Source of the DNA: Brachypodium distachyon
Taxonomy: Eukaryota; Streptophyta; Magnoliopsida; Poales; Poaceae
Assembly: GCF_000005505.3 (NCBI RefSeq)
Contig: NC_016132.3
Coordinates: forward strand, 55,256,914-55,320,913
Reading direction: 5' to 3'
DNA length: 64,000 bases
A program made the translations under genes and the position numbers. The notes under the pieces were generated by a model. The model was not told where the DNA came from and did not search any database. It saw only the letters and a list, made by a program, of their open reading frames with translations. The first letter of the stretch is position 1. The number at the start of each line of letters is the position of its first letter. This document shows positions 40,354 through 52,044 of the stretch, in pieces.

Positions 40354-41409
40354 GTGAAGGATGTCCCGTGCCTCAACGGCTGCGTTGCCGCGCTGGGCCG
40401 CTTCATCTCAAGGTTGGACGAACGCGCCCTGCCTTTCTTCAAGGTGATGAAGAAGAAGGGTCCGATTGATTGGACCCCCGAGGCCGAGGCGGCGTTCCAG
40501 GATCTCAAGCAATACCTGAAGTCGCCGCCCGTCCTCGTCGCCCCCAAGCCAGGCGAGCCGCTGCTACTCTACCTTGCGGCGACTGACCAGGTGGTTAGCT
40601 CGGTGCGGGTTGCCGAGAGGGAGGAAAACGTTCCGGGGACTGAGGCTGCGGGGCAGGGGGCTGAACGGCCCCCGGCAACCGCCTCGGACCCAGGGACCAC
40701 CCCCGAGCCGGCAGCGTCAGCACCGCGCAACCGGCTCGTGCAGCACAAGGTGTACTTCATCAGCACGGTGCTACGTGACGCCCGTACAAGGTACTCGCAG
40801 GTGCAGAAGCTCCTGCTGCGGATTCTGCTCGCGTCCCGCAAGCTGCGCCACTACTTCCAGGCGCACCGCGTCATGGTGGTGTCGGGGTTCTGCCTTGAGC
40901 GAGCCCTCACCAACCGTGAAGCCACCGGGAGGGTGGCTGAGTGGAGGATGGAGCGGTCGGAGTTCGATCTGCACTTCACCAACTCCAAGAGCATCAAGAG
41001 TGCGGCCCTGGCGGACTTCGTCGCGGAGTGGATGTCGACGGGTGTAGAAGAGGAGGAGCCGGAGACCAGCCTGCCAGGCAAGCTGGACGAAGGCCACTGG
41101 ATCCTGTACTTCGACGGCGCGTTCAGCCTTCAGGGAGCCGGCGCTGGGGTCATCATCGAGTCACCGACGGGGGATCAGTTGAGGTTTGCTATCCAACTCG
41201 ATTTTCCGAACTCCACTAACAACACGGCAGAGTACGAGGGTTTGCTCGCCGGGTTGCGGGCAGCAAACGCCCTGGATATCAAGCGCCTGGTCGTTCGCGG
41301 GGACTCCCAGCTCGTGATCAACCAGGTCAACAAGGACTACGATTGCCCGCAGATGGCACCGTACGTGGAGGAAGTCCGCAAGCTAGAACGCAAGTTCAAG
41401 GGTTTGTGA
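40354..41409 (+). pseudogene. gypsy RNase H plus additional archaeal-type RNase H
   Basis: The first half (LGRFISRLDERALPFFK, DWTPEAEAAFQDLKQYL, FISTVLRDARTRYSQVQKL) is the RT thumb/connection and classical RNase H-like part. The second half carries a complete second RNase H signature: WILYFDGAF (first Asp), NTAEYEGLLAGL (Glu) and VVRGDSQLVINQV (second Asp). Two RNase H-like modules in tandem mark the Tat branch. This block is open for 351 codons. Confidence 0.88.
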
Positions 41410-42880
41410 TTCGAGCATGTCAAGCGGAAGGACAACTTCGCGGCTGACGAGCTGTCCAAGATGGCAGCAGAACGCCGGAAGCCTCCGGTGGGGGTGTTCT
41501 GCCACAAGCGGGCGGCGCCTTCAGTCGCCCCCAAGCCGGTCGCCGGGGAAGCCCCTCCGACAACCGAAGGAAACCCCGCAACAGCGGAGGTCCATGCCGC
41601 TGACGTAGCGGCATGCGTTGGCAGGGAGACCCCTCCCTGGGCGGTGGAAATCGCCTGTTACCTGAAGGGAGAGGCCCTCACGGAAGACGACGTCGCGGCG
41701 GAACGAGTGGCCCGGCAAGCCAAAATGTAAACCGTGGTAGACGGGAACCTCTACCGTAGGCGTGCGAATGGAGTCAAGCTCCTCTGCGTGCCCCAAGACG
41801 AAGGGCGCGCACTGTTGGAGGAGATACATCGAGGCACATGCTCCCACCATGTGGCCTCCAGGGCGCTGTCCGGCAAGGCGTTTCGGCACGGTTTCTACTG
41901 GCCTACTGGCCCACGGCCCTGGCCGACGCGGAGCGGCTGGTGAAGACGTGTGAGGCGTGCCAGTTCCACGCGAAGAAGAGCAACCAGTCGGCGCAGGCCC
42001 TGCAGGTCATCCCATCCTCGTGGCCATTCGCGGTCTGGGGTTGGATATCGTTGGCAAGCTACCGAGAGCAGTTGGCGGCTACGAGTATTTGCTCGTGGCC
42101 ATCGACAAGTTCTCTAAGTAGGTGGAAGTGGAGCCAGTTTGAAAGGTGACTGCCCAGGCGGCCATCAAGTTTTTCAAGGGCATTGTGTGCCGGTTTGGTG
42201 TGCCTAACAGCATCATCACTGACAAAGGCACACAATTGATGAGCGCGGTGTTCCAGGCCTACTGCGAGGGCATGGGTACCAAGATTCACTTCGCGTCTGT
42301 TGCTCACCCGAGGAGCAATGGGCAGGCGGAGAGGGCCAACGCAGAGGTGCGGCGGAGGCTCAAGACGAGAACCTTTGACAAGCTCAAAGGCCACGGGAAG
42401 CACTGGATCGAGGAGCTTCAGCCCGTGCTGTGGTCGATCAGGACCACACCTAGTCGGGCAACGGGCGATACTCCTTTCGCCCTTGTCTACGGGGCAGAAG
42501 CGGTGTTGCCCCTCGAGCTCAAGCACGGATCTCTCCGAGTACGCGCGTACGGCAACTCCAGCCAACACGAGCAAAGGGTTGACGATCAGAACTTCATCAA
42601 AGAGCTTCGATGCCGGGCTGCTGTGCGAGCCGTGCGCTATCAGCAGGGACTTCGTCGTTATCACGACAGGCGAGTCCGTCCCCGGGGGCTCGAGAACGGA
42701 GACCTTGTCATGCGCCGGATACAAGGAACGAAGGCCAGGAACAAGTTGACTCCGAAATGGGAGGGCCCCTTCCGGGTAGTGCAGGTGACCAGGCCGGGGG
42801 CTGTCCGGCTGGAAACCGAAGAAGGCTTGCCGGTGCAAAATAGCTGGAATATTGAGCACTTGCGCAAGTTCTATCCGTGA
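41410..42880 (+). pseudogene. gypsy integrase
   Basis: The zinc-binding part is at 41830-41985 (EEIHRGTCSHH ... CEACQFHAKK) with a frameshift near 41915. The catalytic core has its first Asp near 42045, the second in IITDKGTQL (about 42220) and the Glu in NGQAERANAEV (about 42325). The C-terminal part ends SWNIEHLRKFYP before TGA at 42878. The last 244 codons are open; the first half contains stops, one of them a TGG-to-TAG-like change at 42119. Confidence 0.9.
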
Positions 42881-43888
42881 AGCGGTGGAGCCCGACCCTC
42901 AGGTGATGCCGCCGATCTATACCTCTCGAAGTAGTGTAGCCGGGCAAGCCCCGTTTGTAAACCACTAGTTGCTGTGAATAGAGATAAGTGCTTTTTCTCG
43001 AATTTCAAGATTGCCTCGTTTATTTGCAAGTTCCACCCCCTTCCGTCTCCTGCTCTAGGTGCACAGAAGTCTCTTTCCATACTTGGTTGTGAGAAGGGGC
43101 TGACGGAGCCTCGAAAACGTTAACCCGTTGCCGGATCACTCCGGCACAGGGCATGCAGTTGCCGGGCTTCCCGCAACGTGCATCACGCGGTCGCTGCGTC
43201 TGGGAAATAAAAGTGCTCACATCCAAGTTTGGCATCGACCCTTCTGTGCCTAGGGGCTGGGAGGCAAAAGAGTTATACATACTGCTCTGTGTTTTTGTGA
43301 ATTTCAAAAAAAAATTGTAGCATTTCGGGCTTAGTAAGAATCTAATGTGCAGGGTAAAGGTGGAATCTTGCGCACTGTAATGCTCGTGGACCACCCACGG
43401 GCCGTGGCGTGTAGCGGCGCCTTGTGGTGTGGAGTGGCCGCATCACGAGGGACTCGCCGCACTTCGAGGCCCCTGATTCAGGACGAAGCCGCCACATGTG
43501 CCACAGCAACTTGGCATGCAGAGTGGCGAAGACCGTACCGCACTTCAAGGGGCAGGAAGCCGCGTGAGCTGCAGTGATTCGGCGTGCGCGGTGGCAAGCC
43601 CCTCCCCTGCGCCTGTAAAGGGGGCGTCCCGGCCATGGAACAGCTCAGAGCGAAGCCAAGGAAGAGGCTGCGAAGGCGAGCGGTGCCGCAGAGGCGCGAT
43701 GGTGGTGCATTCCTCCCGCGCTCGTCGCCAGCGGGTGCACTGCCATCGCGATGGTGGTGCATTCCTCCAGCACTTGGACTAATAAGACAGTAATTGTTCA
43801 AACGGCACCAAGCGCCACACTTGCAGGGAACGAAAACAAAAGAAGATAACACAAGGAAACGGCAAGGGCCAGCAGGGGGCTGCGGCGA
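42881..43888. other. non-coding spacer inside the gypsy element
   Basis: About 1 kb between the convergent pol and antisense ORF. It contains a 20-bp direct repeat (CGATGGTGGTGCATTCCTCC at about 43698 and 43751). No coding signature seen. Confidence 0.55.
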
Positions 43889-46800
43889 CTAGTTGCCGAC
43901 GTCCTCCGCCGGGGGCTCCGAGGACGGCTCGGGGTCTGACTCCTGCCGCATCCGCTCGACCACCTCGTCGACAAACCCACTCACCGCCTGAGTGTGGGTG
44001 GGTTCATCCTCGCTGTCTGACTAGACGTCCAGCAGCGTCTCGAAGGGGAACTCCGGGTGTCGGAGGTGCACCCTCGGAAGGATCGTCCCGGCAACCTCCC
44101 GGGCGCAGTTGGCGACCTCGTCGGCACCGAACATGGAGATCCAGACGTCGAGCACCGCGAACTTCCCCACCAAGTTGGAGAAGAACGGGATCAGCGTGGT
44201 GACGTCCGTGCCGTCCACCTCTGAGGCCTGCAGCTCGAACCGAGGCAGCAGGTCGCGCAGCGTTTGGGCGATCTTGAGCAGCTTCTCGGTCTCCAACTGC
44301 CGCTGCACAATCAGCGTGCCGTGGTGAAGCCGGGCGTCGAGCGCGGCCTTCTTGGCCTTGCGAACGAGGCCCGCCTGCGACACGAGCTCCGCGGCCTTGG
44401 CCGCATTGTCCTCACTGGCCTTGGTAAGCTCCTCCCGGACAGCGGCCCGCTCGGTCTCGAGCCGGGCCACCTTGTCCTTGGCAGCGTTGAGCTGGATCTC
44501 GTGCCGGGCTGCCGCGGTCACCGAGCTTTCGGTGGCCTTGGTCTGCACCTCCAGCTTGGCGCGCAGGCCCTGGATCTGGCCGGCGTAGCGGGTGATCAGG
44601 TCGCTCTTCTTGTCGAGGCGGGCTTGGGCCGTGGCGAGCGCCTTTCTGTGCTCCTCCTTGGCCTTCGCCTGCGCCGCCTTCAGCGCGCTCAGGGCGTCCT
44701 GGTGCTCGGCGCACTGAGCCTCCAACTGCAGGTGGAGCTCCTCCTCGGGGACGACCGGGACCGTGGCCTCGTCTTGGGCTTCCCGGGCGAGGCGAGTCTC
44801 GTCCCGCAACCGGGAGAGCTCTTGTCACTCCTTCTCCACGGCCAGCCGCACCTCGCCGAGCTGACTCATGGCGATCGCATGGTGCTCCTTCACCTGGTTG
44901 AAGGAGGTAACGAAGGCCAGCTGCGGGTCCTTGACAGCGTCAAGGAACCGGTGCCCCCGATCGAAGACGCTCGGATCCCAAGTGATGGGATTCCAAGCCA
45001 CCCCGGCAAGCGTGCCGAGGTCGGTGCTGAAGGTGGCGGCCGACAATGACGAAGCCCCCGCCGCCACCGTATGGCTGGGCGGTGGGTCGTCCGCTTGCGG
45101 CGGAGCATCATGCTCCTCCTCCTCCGCAACCTCCCCCTCACCCGCACCTGGGGACTGCGGGGCTGGTGGGGTTGCCGTGCCCCTGGCAGGGGCCGCCTCC
45201 TGCTCGGTAGCAGAAGAATCCGCGCCGGCGCATTGTCGGACGCCGTTTCGGGGGCGGCGAGGGTCGCCGCTGCCGCTGCGGCCGGCGCAGCTGGGCTTGG
45301 CACGGGGGCTGCCTCCGACTCCTCTGCCGTCCCCACGACCTCGACGTCGGAGTTGAGGTCAATCACCGTAGCGCCCGCTTCCGGTGCGGGCGCGCTTGGG
45401 CCTGCAACAGCGGAAAGGGTGAGAATCGGGAAGCTAAATGAGTTGCCCGGAGGCAGACGCGGGGGCTTTGGATGAGTACCTTGCGGGGCCACTGGGCCTG
45501 CCGGGGGAGCCTCCCCCTCTTCCTTCGTCCCGGTAGGTGTCGCAGGGGGGTCTGTTGCGGGCGGAGCGTCGCCTGCGAAAAAGAAGGTACAGTTGCAGGA
45601 TTAACTAGCAAATGGAAATGCAAGTAAGGAAGCGGGGAGGGTGATGTACCTGTTGCCGGCGCCACCTCCATCGGGGCTGGGCCGCGGGCACATGCGGGGA
45701 CGGCACCGCTGGCCCCTGTGTCAGCCAGGTCGGTGCCTTCTTGCTCGGCGCGGCAGGCGGAGAATCGTCCCTCCCCCTTTTGCCGGCGCTTGCCGACAAA
45801 TCGGCCTTCGGGGGGTTGCGTCGGAGCACGAAGCCCTGGAAGATCCCTCGCGCGGGTGGGGACGTGGGGGCCCATGGGTTTGCCACGGCCCGGGGCGCCG
45901 CGGGAACCATCGGCGGCCACTGCGGGTGTGGCTACCGCCGCGGCTCCGGCGACTGCTGCAAGGGTAGTCACCGCCGGGTCACGGGCGGTCGCCGCCGGGG
46001 GCGGGGCGACGCTGTGGCTTTGGCGACCGCGGCGGGGGTGGTCGCCGCCGGGGTGCCAGGAGCCGCCGTGGGGGCGGTTGCCACCGCAGCCGTCGTGGAG
46101 GTAGCCGCGGCCGCTGCGCACGCCCTTGATCTGCGCACTATCAGGGGCGTGTCGTCGTCGTCCTCCTCCTCCTCATCATCCACGGGGATGACCTCCCGGG
46201 TGGCGGCAACCCGGCCCACCTCGTCGGAGGAGGACGAGTCGTGGGGCTGGCCGGCCTCCGACTCGCTCCCGCTCTCCTCCTGCGCCTGCTTCCCGCGAGG
46301 TGCAGGCGGAGGGGAGCGCAGGGACTGAGTGGGGGAATCGTCCATCAGCCCCCACTCGTTGCAGGGTGGGAAGGAGCTGATGATGCTGCTCAAGTCAGGG
46401 ACGCCGGCGTGGAGGGCGAAGACCCCCGGCAGCAACTTCGCAAAGGGAGCATCCTCGCCAGAGATCCCCCTCACCCACCCCTGGAGCGACTCCTTGTCCA
46501 TGCCCTCCTGGCGGAGGCGCATCCTGTCTCCGGCCCCCGTGTACGCCCACGCGGGGAGGGAACGCCACTGAAGCGGCGCGATGCGTCGGGTGATGAAGAC
46601 CCACGCCACGTCGAGATCGGAGAGCCCGGCTAGCCGAAGGGCCTAGATGTTCTCCACGATGGGGAGGAGGTCAGCGTCGCGGTGGTCCTGGTCCCGCCAG
46701 CCGGGGGCCTTCAGCGGCAACTCGATGGGCGGAAAGATGAACTCCTCGGGCTCGTCCACACGGACCTAGCACCAGTCCGTGCGCCACTCCTTCTCGATCT

Positions 46801-47389
46801 TCTTGTCCGACCGGATGATGAACTATGATTTCATCCGGTCGCTGGCACGGAACACCACCCCCGACGACATCTCTTTCTTGTTCTCGATGCGGGGGTAGAA
46901 GTAGTGCCGGAACAACACCACCGATGGCATCACTCCGACGAATCCCTCGTAGAGGAAGGAGAAGATGGCAAGGAGGTAGAGGAACATGGGGTGGAGCTGC
47001 GCCACCCACAGCCGGTACGTCTCCATGAGTGCGTGGAGGAATAGGGAGAATGGAGGCACCAACCCGGCGAGTATGAAGCGCGTGAACACCTGGAAGTCGG
47101 TGGACTGGACGTCGGCGCCGGCGGGGAAGATCAAGGTCTTCCCGTGCTCGTTGAAGTCCGAGGCGACGGCGTGCTGGAGCTTGCCCAGCGCCTCGCCGTT
47201 GTAGCCGGACCGAAAGAAGGCAAGCGTGGCCCGCATCTCCTGCTTCTTCAGCTCTTTCTCTTCGACGGCCTTGGCGGCCGCTGCGCTCGTGCTCTTCGAG
47301 GGCTTTGCCTCCTCCCCTTTCCTGGTTGTGGGTGGGACCCATGGGAGCGTGGGTGGGAGATTGGCAAGGTTCTCGGGCGCAAGATGCAA
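43889..47389 (-). pseudogene. antisense ORF of the gypsy element (putative gypsy-type transposon domain plus coiled coil)
   Basis: Minus-strand gene-like unit. The first exon runs 47389 to about 45968 in one frame with three TAG stops (46825-46823, 46768-46766, 46645-46643). Its N-terminal part has the 'putative gypsy type transposon' signature: FTRFILAGLVPPFSLFLHAL, LHPMFLYLLAIFSFLYEGFVG and a VVLFRHYFYPR block. An acidic Ser-rich region follows (SSSSDEVG, DDEEEEDDDD). Splice-like sites then link short Pro/Ala-rich exons (about 45650-45360) to an Ala/Glu-rich coiled-coil segment (44809-44021). The end is at 43889 if the TAG at 44021 is read as a lesion. Such ORFs occur in the Tat lineage; their function is unknown. 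Confidence 0.75.
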
Positions 47390-47717
47390 AAAGATGGAAG
47401 AAGAAGGCTGGGAGGCTAAGTGTTTACCCCTCAGCGCAGCAATGAAGCTTTATAACACTCCGCCGTTCGATAACGGTCGTTTCCGCACCCAGCGGGTGCG
47501 CTGGAATAACTACAGATCGTGGGGATAATGCGGTAAGTGGCCTTAACTTTCCTGTTTAAGGAGGAGGTTACGGCGGAAATCTCGCACCCACCCCTTCGCC
47601 CGTAACGGCGGGGTCACTTGAAGACGAAGAGACACGGGCCCGAGACGAATCGGGACCCACGCGTCGGTTGGGGCGTAGCCCGGCAACCGGCCAGGGAAGG
47701 GTTCTCTCGGGAACAGG

Positions 47718-48551
47718 TGCGACGCGTGGGTCGCATCGCTTGGTCCCTGGGAGGATTGCACCCCGGGCGGCAACGTGCAAGCTGCCCGGCAAGCTACCAG
47801 CCCGGCAGGACTAGCGGGGCTTCGGGGAATAATCTCGCCTGGGCGCTTCCCGGGAGGTAACTTGCTGAGAGGAGGCGTTCCCGGGCGCAGGTTTCTGCTG
47901 CGAAGGCGGGCCGAGGAAACAGAGCAGCAGCGCCACGTAGGCGCGCGGGCGCCCAGTGTGCAAGGTCACCGGGACGAGGAGTATAGCGCAAGACACATTT
48001 AATGAGCCGACAAGAGGGGGGTTATCCGTCTAGTCAGGCAAACAGTGGCTGCCCAGAGCTAGTTTATAGGGTATTAGACCCCTAGTCGCGGGGCTGGCGC
48101 TCTTGCATGTCTGCCAGCGCACCGAGGAGGAGATGCCCAAGCTCCCTGCTCGCCACTTGTAATCCATGCACCGTGGCACCTGTGGTATCCTTTTGGCTAT
48201 AAAAAGAGGACCCCCGCTAACGGTCAAGGGGGTCGGTTTTTTCGTTGGACTAAGTCACTGTTTACTACTAGCCTTAGCCCAGAGTAGCAAGGAGCACTTA
48301 GCCAAAAAGAGAGCACCCGGGGACCCTCCCCCGGCAACTTGTAAACACTCAATCTTTCGATAATGCGAGCTCAGACAAGTAGGACGTAGGGTTTTACCCG
48401 GAGGTAAAACGTGCGTGCATGTGTTCATAGCGTTTTTGCAGGCCACGCATCGGCCCCGCCAGCGATCGCCGGAGCGATCCCCGTCGCCCTCTGCCGAACC
48501 TAAAAAAGGGGTGCCCGCACACCCCCGGTGTCAAAGCCTCGTGCTGCGACA
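47718..48551 (+). repeat. 3' LTR of the gypsy element (about 834 bp)
   Basis: Homologous to 35914-36750 from GACGCGTGGGTCGCATCG on. It ends TGCTGCGACA at 48551, with a TATA box near 48198. It differs from the 5' LTR by several indels, including a 20-bp insertion at about 48250-48270 and a shortened tract near 48398. The two LTRs have therefore diverged since insertion. A Stowaway MITE lies 16 bp beyond the end. Confidence 0.85.
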
Positions 48552-48567
48552 ACCCTGGTCTATAATA

Positions 48568-48679
48568 CTCCCTCCGTTCCATTATTTTTGTCGAAATATT
48601 ACATGTATCTAGACATTTTTTAGAAATAGATACATCCAATTTTGGACAAATTTGAGACAAAATTATGGAACGGAGCGAA
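48568..48679. mobile_element. Stowaway MITE
   Basis: Starts CTCCCTCCGTTCC and ends ATGGAACGGAGCGA, with TA on the left at 48566-48567. The interior is shared with the MITE in the MLO intron. Confidence 0.85.
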
Positions 48680-49539
48680 TAATTTTGTTTGAAGGAATAA
48701 CAGTAATAAAAAGGCTTTGGAGTTGAGTGAAGGTCCTGTTTTTCCCTCCTTTTTTTCTTTTTTCTTCTGACCAATCTCTTTAATAAGTTTTTGGGTAGTT
48801 AGCCCGGAGCTTATGGTACCGGTCCCAGGAGCACAGATCCGGTGTCTTTGCAAAAAGACTATGATTTGGCATCGTGGTAGAAATTGGGAGCAGCGAGAGA
48901 TAATCACGTGATTTACTAGTAATACAAAAGGTTTTATTAGATAGTTAGATAGGAATATTACAAGCGCTAGGCAGGACCGGAGCGAATAATGGCATGCGCA
49001 TCACATGGTCGGGTTGGAAAGGATGGCCAAAGAACAAAGCGATGACGTGTGTACTATCCGAATCGGAAGCTTCCTCGTCAGTGTTCCACATGTATGGAGA
49101 CACGAAACACTAAACATGGAGAATCCGTTCCGGGCGGGGATTGGGTGCTCCGTCAGCCAAGGGTGTAGTACCAGCATTTTTGCCTTGGATCCACGCGCAC
49201 GACAGGGACTACAGCCTACAGCCCTACAGGTGATCTACTGCTGCTCAAGAATCGAATGGTAGATGGGCACGCTAACGTGCTTTGAGTACTAGGGTGACAA
49301 CTTAGGTTTGGACAGACGGGCTCGAGCGGTTCAATACCATATCTGCATCCGTCATATCCGGTCGGCTACAGATTTCTACCAATTTACACACCCTTGTTTT
49401 TCTTTACCAAACCCAAATCTTAATCTGTACCCCGTGAGGTATGCAGGTACCGGGTACTCATTGAGATCCATAGTCATACGGCAGAGAACGAGAAGTGCCG
49501 ATGCACTGACTCCTGAGCAATGCACATGTATAATTGCTA

Positions 49540-49652
49540 TTCTCTCCGTTTCATAATTCTTGTCGAAATATTACGTATATTTAGACACATTTTAAGAATA
49601 GATACGTCCATTTTTAGGCAAATTTGAGAAAAAAATTATGAAACGGAGAAAG
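49540..49652. mobile_element. Stowaway MITE
   Basis: Starts TTCTCTCCGTTTCATAATT and ends ATTATGAAACGGAGAAAG, flanked by TA (49538-49539, 49653-49654). Confidence 0.85.
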
Positions 49653-50868
49653 TAGTATCTTTACCAAGCACAGACAAACTTTGACTTTTTTTTGATGAAA
49701 ATTTGACATTCTGGTAACTCCGAGCCGGCATGACCCTCAGTTTCGAAAAATAAACTGGCATCACCCCGCAAAAAAGAAAAAGAAAAAAATACTGATGACT
49801 CAGGATGGGCCTGCCCCTGTACATCTTTCCGCAACCCGGATCAGCCGTAGAGCGCAGGCGGTCCATGATGCGAACAAAGCTGTAAAGGCTGGACCAGATA
49901 GGGCCGATTCCTGATTGGGTCTGGTCCGGCCCTCCTTGCCTGCCTGACCCAACAGGCCAACACTGCGTGCCCGATCAAACTCACGTCACGGGCCAGCGGG
50001 GTGATGATGGCTAGCAGCGATCACCCCGATCCGCGAGAGGCCCAGAGCCCTTGTCTGCAGCTTTCCTCCATTAAACGAAACTTCAGCAGATTTGTCCCAA
50101 ACAAAAAACAGAAGAAAAAAATGAAGCCATGCGGGTCTATGGTCTCTTCACCGCCACTGTTTTTATTAGGATCATCCGAGTCAATAACATCTGAAATCCT
50201 AAACCATGCACAGACGCACTGCTGAGGTTCACTGTTCGAACTGTGGTGAGTTTATTTGTCCTGAAAACAGCAGAGCTGTCACGGGAGACATGGACGGGGA
50301 CGGGGGGAGGGGGGGCAAAGCCCAGGGAGAGAAGACATGGGTTTGTATTGATTCCATCTGCTCCATGGATCGAACGATCTCAGATGGTTCGCCAGTACTT
50401 ATACTTACGTCTACGAGTACTCCCTCCGATTCGTTCCTTCTTCACGTGCGGCGCAGACGAGAGCCGAAAACCCAACGGTGTCCCTATTGTCCGTACCACC
50501 GTCGGGTTAAAATAAGCGTTCAAAGGAGCGAGCTGGCATGCATTCCTTTTCCCCGAGTTCCCAAAACGCAACTAACCTGTCTCCACGTCGATGGCATTTA
50601 GCAGCATGTTGTTTATCGCTCCGGAATAATATCACTGCCGGCTCATTTGCATGCTATAAATAGTGGTAGCGCGGTGCAGTGCTTGGAGTGGTACGAACAA
50701 GTCTGTGGTGCAGCGCAGCACGTACTGCTTGCATTTTGTCCGTGCTGTTTATAGACTCAAGTATATATAGGCATATACATATAGCAATGTATACAATCGA
50801 ACAACTCCAATCATCGTGGCCTTATCGATCAGCTGTTGCCATGACGTAGTAATACCCTTACTAAAGTA

Positions 50869-50970
50869 CTCCATATCAACTGACTTAAATTTGCCTAAAT
50901 ATGAATGTATATATGTCTAAAAGACGTCTAAATACATGTAATAAAAAGTCACTTAATATGAGACGGAGGG
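50869..50970. mobile_element. Stowaway MITE
   Basis: Starts CTCCATATCAACTGACTTAA and ends CACTTAATATGAGACGGAGGG, flanked by TA (50867-50868, 50971-50972). The termini are more diverged than in the neighbouring copy, which starts 10 bp further on. Confidence 0.8.
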
Positions 50971-50979
50971 TAGAAAATA

Positions 50980-51079
50980 CTCCCTCCGTTCCTAATTCTT
51001 GTCGTATTTAGATGTTTTTTTTAATAATAGATACATCATTTTTTGATAAATTTGAGATAAAAATTTATGAACGGAGGGG
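50980..51079. mobile_element. Stowaway MITE
   Basis: Starts CTCCCTCCGTTCCTAATTC and ends TTATGAACGGAGGGG, with TA at 50978-50979 and TTA following. Confidence 0.85.
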
Positions 51080-52044
51080 TTACCGCTGGATGGATTCTTC
51101 GGCTCGGGGATTGAAGATGCATGGACCGGGACCGCCCGGCACGTACTCCCAGTCCCTGGGCTGGGCACGAACCAATTCACCCTTTGATCGTGCAACGGCA
51201 ATCCATTTGCATTAGCGCTTCGTTTCCAAATATATAAGCGCAGTATTTGGCATGCAGTTGATAAACAAACAATTTCTACAGCCAACTCACTGTGGCAGGA
51301 TGCTCTGGTACCGGCGAGCCTCGAGCAGCAGAAATGAACATGTCCGTTCCTTGACGCTGTTTTATTGCAAATTATTTAGACTAACTACTGCTCGTCTCGG
51401 GCTCGTTAATTTCTGTTCCGCGCCACCGAGCACGAGCAGGACGTACAGTCAACCCTGTCTTCTCTGACGGCCTGACCACGCGCCTCACTCTGTCACTCAT
51501 GTGCTGGGTGAAATGCATGCCAAATGCAAACCAAGCCCCTGGCTGGGCCTCCTATTAATCCCAGCCTTCATGCGTGTACAGCACGCGCGCAGACCATACA
51601 GCTAGCGATGCGATGCTATGCCACCTGCTCCACCATTGCATTGCCATTTTGACTGGCGGCTCCTCGAACGATGTACAATTGTACGGGAATGGAAAGAAGA
51701 TAACTAAATATATGTTTTACTGGTAACCCGGTAGACTTTAGAAAAGCGTAGAATGATGAGTGTTGATCATGGACATGGGTACATATGGCATGTCAAGTGT
51801 AGTGGATTGGTGTCGATCAACCAGAAAACCCATTCTGCTTTGCATGCCATTTTGTATCGTCACATCGCCCGCAAGTCCCACAGATCGAACTAAAAACGGG
51901 CAGCAGGGACCTAAAAGAGATCACTAGTTGAGTGCTACTACCATTCAAAAATTCCAACACACGAAAATTCCTAGGGAAGAACTAACGAGGAAAGAAAATT
52001 TACAGCGTGCAGCAAGAGTGCAAAGTCGGCCCATCTCTCAGGAG

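Larger units (their letters stand above)
35882..48551 (+). mobile_element. Ty3/gypsy LTR retrotransposon, Tat-type, with antisense ORF (12.7 kb)
   Basis: Two related LTRs (35882-36750 and about 47718-48551) enclose gag, protease, reverse transcriptase, RNase H, a second RNase H-like domain and integrase, in gypsy order. After pol come about 1 kb of non-coding sequence and a long ORF on the opposite strand. Dual RNase H plus an extra antisense ORF is known for the Tat lineage (Retand/Grande-like elements). Ends are TGTCGCACC and TGCGACA. The flanks ACACT (35877-35881) and ACCCT (48552-48556) match in four of five bases, a probable decayed target duplication. Many in-frame stops and frameshifts show it is inactive. 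Confidence 0.92.
48552..52044. other. intergenic, MITE-rich
   Basis: Four Stowaway MITEs lie between 48568 and 51079 (listed separately). No gene was recognised; open frames up to about 130 codons at 50206-50601 have no domain signature. Confidence 0.5.

Noticed and set aside
44264..45049. 261-codon plus-strand ORF, Leu/Gly-rich
   Set aside because: Complement of the coiled-coil part of the antisense ORF, whose heptad pattern is the better explanation.
45641..46328. Plus-strand ORFs of 100-195 codons in the gypsy 3' part
   Set aside because: Low-complexity Gly/Arg/Ala translations opposite the antisense ORF.
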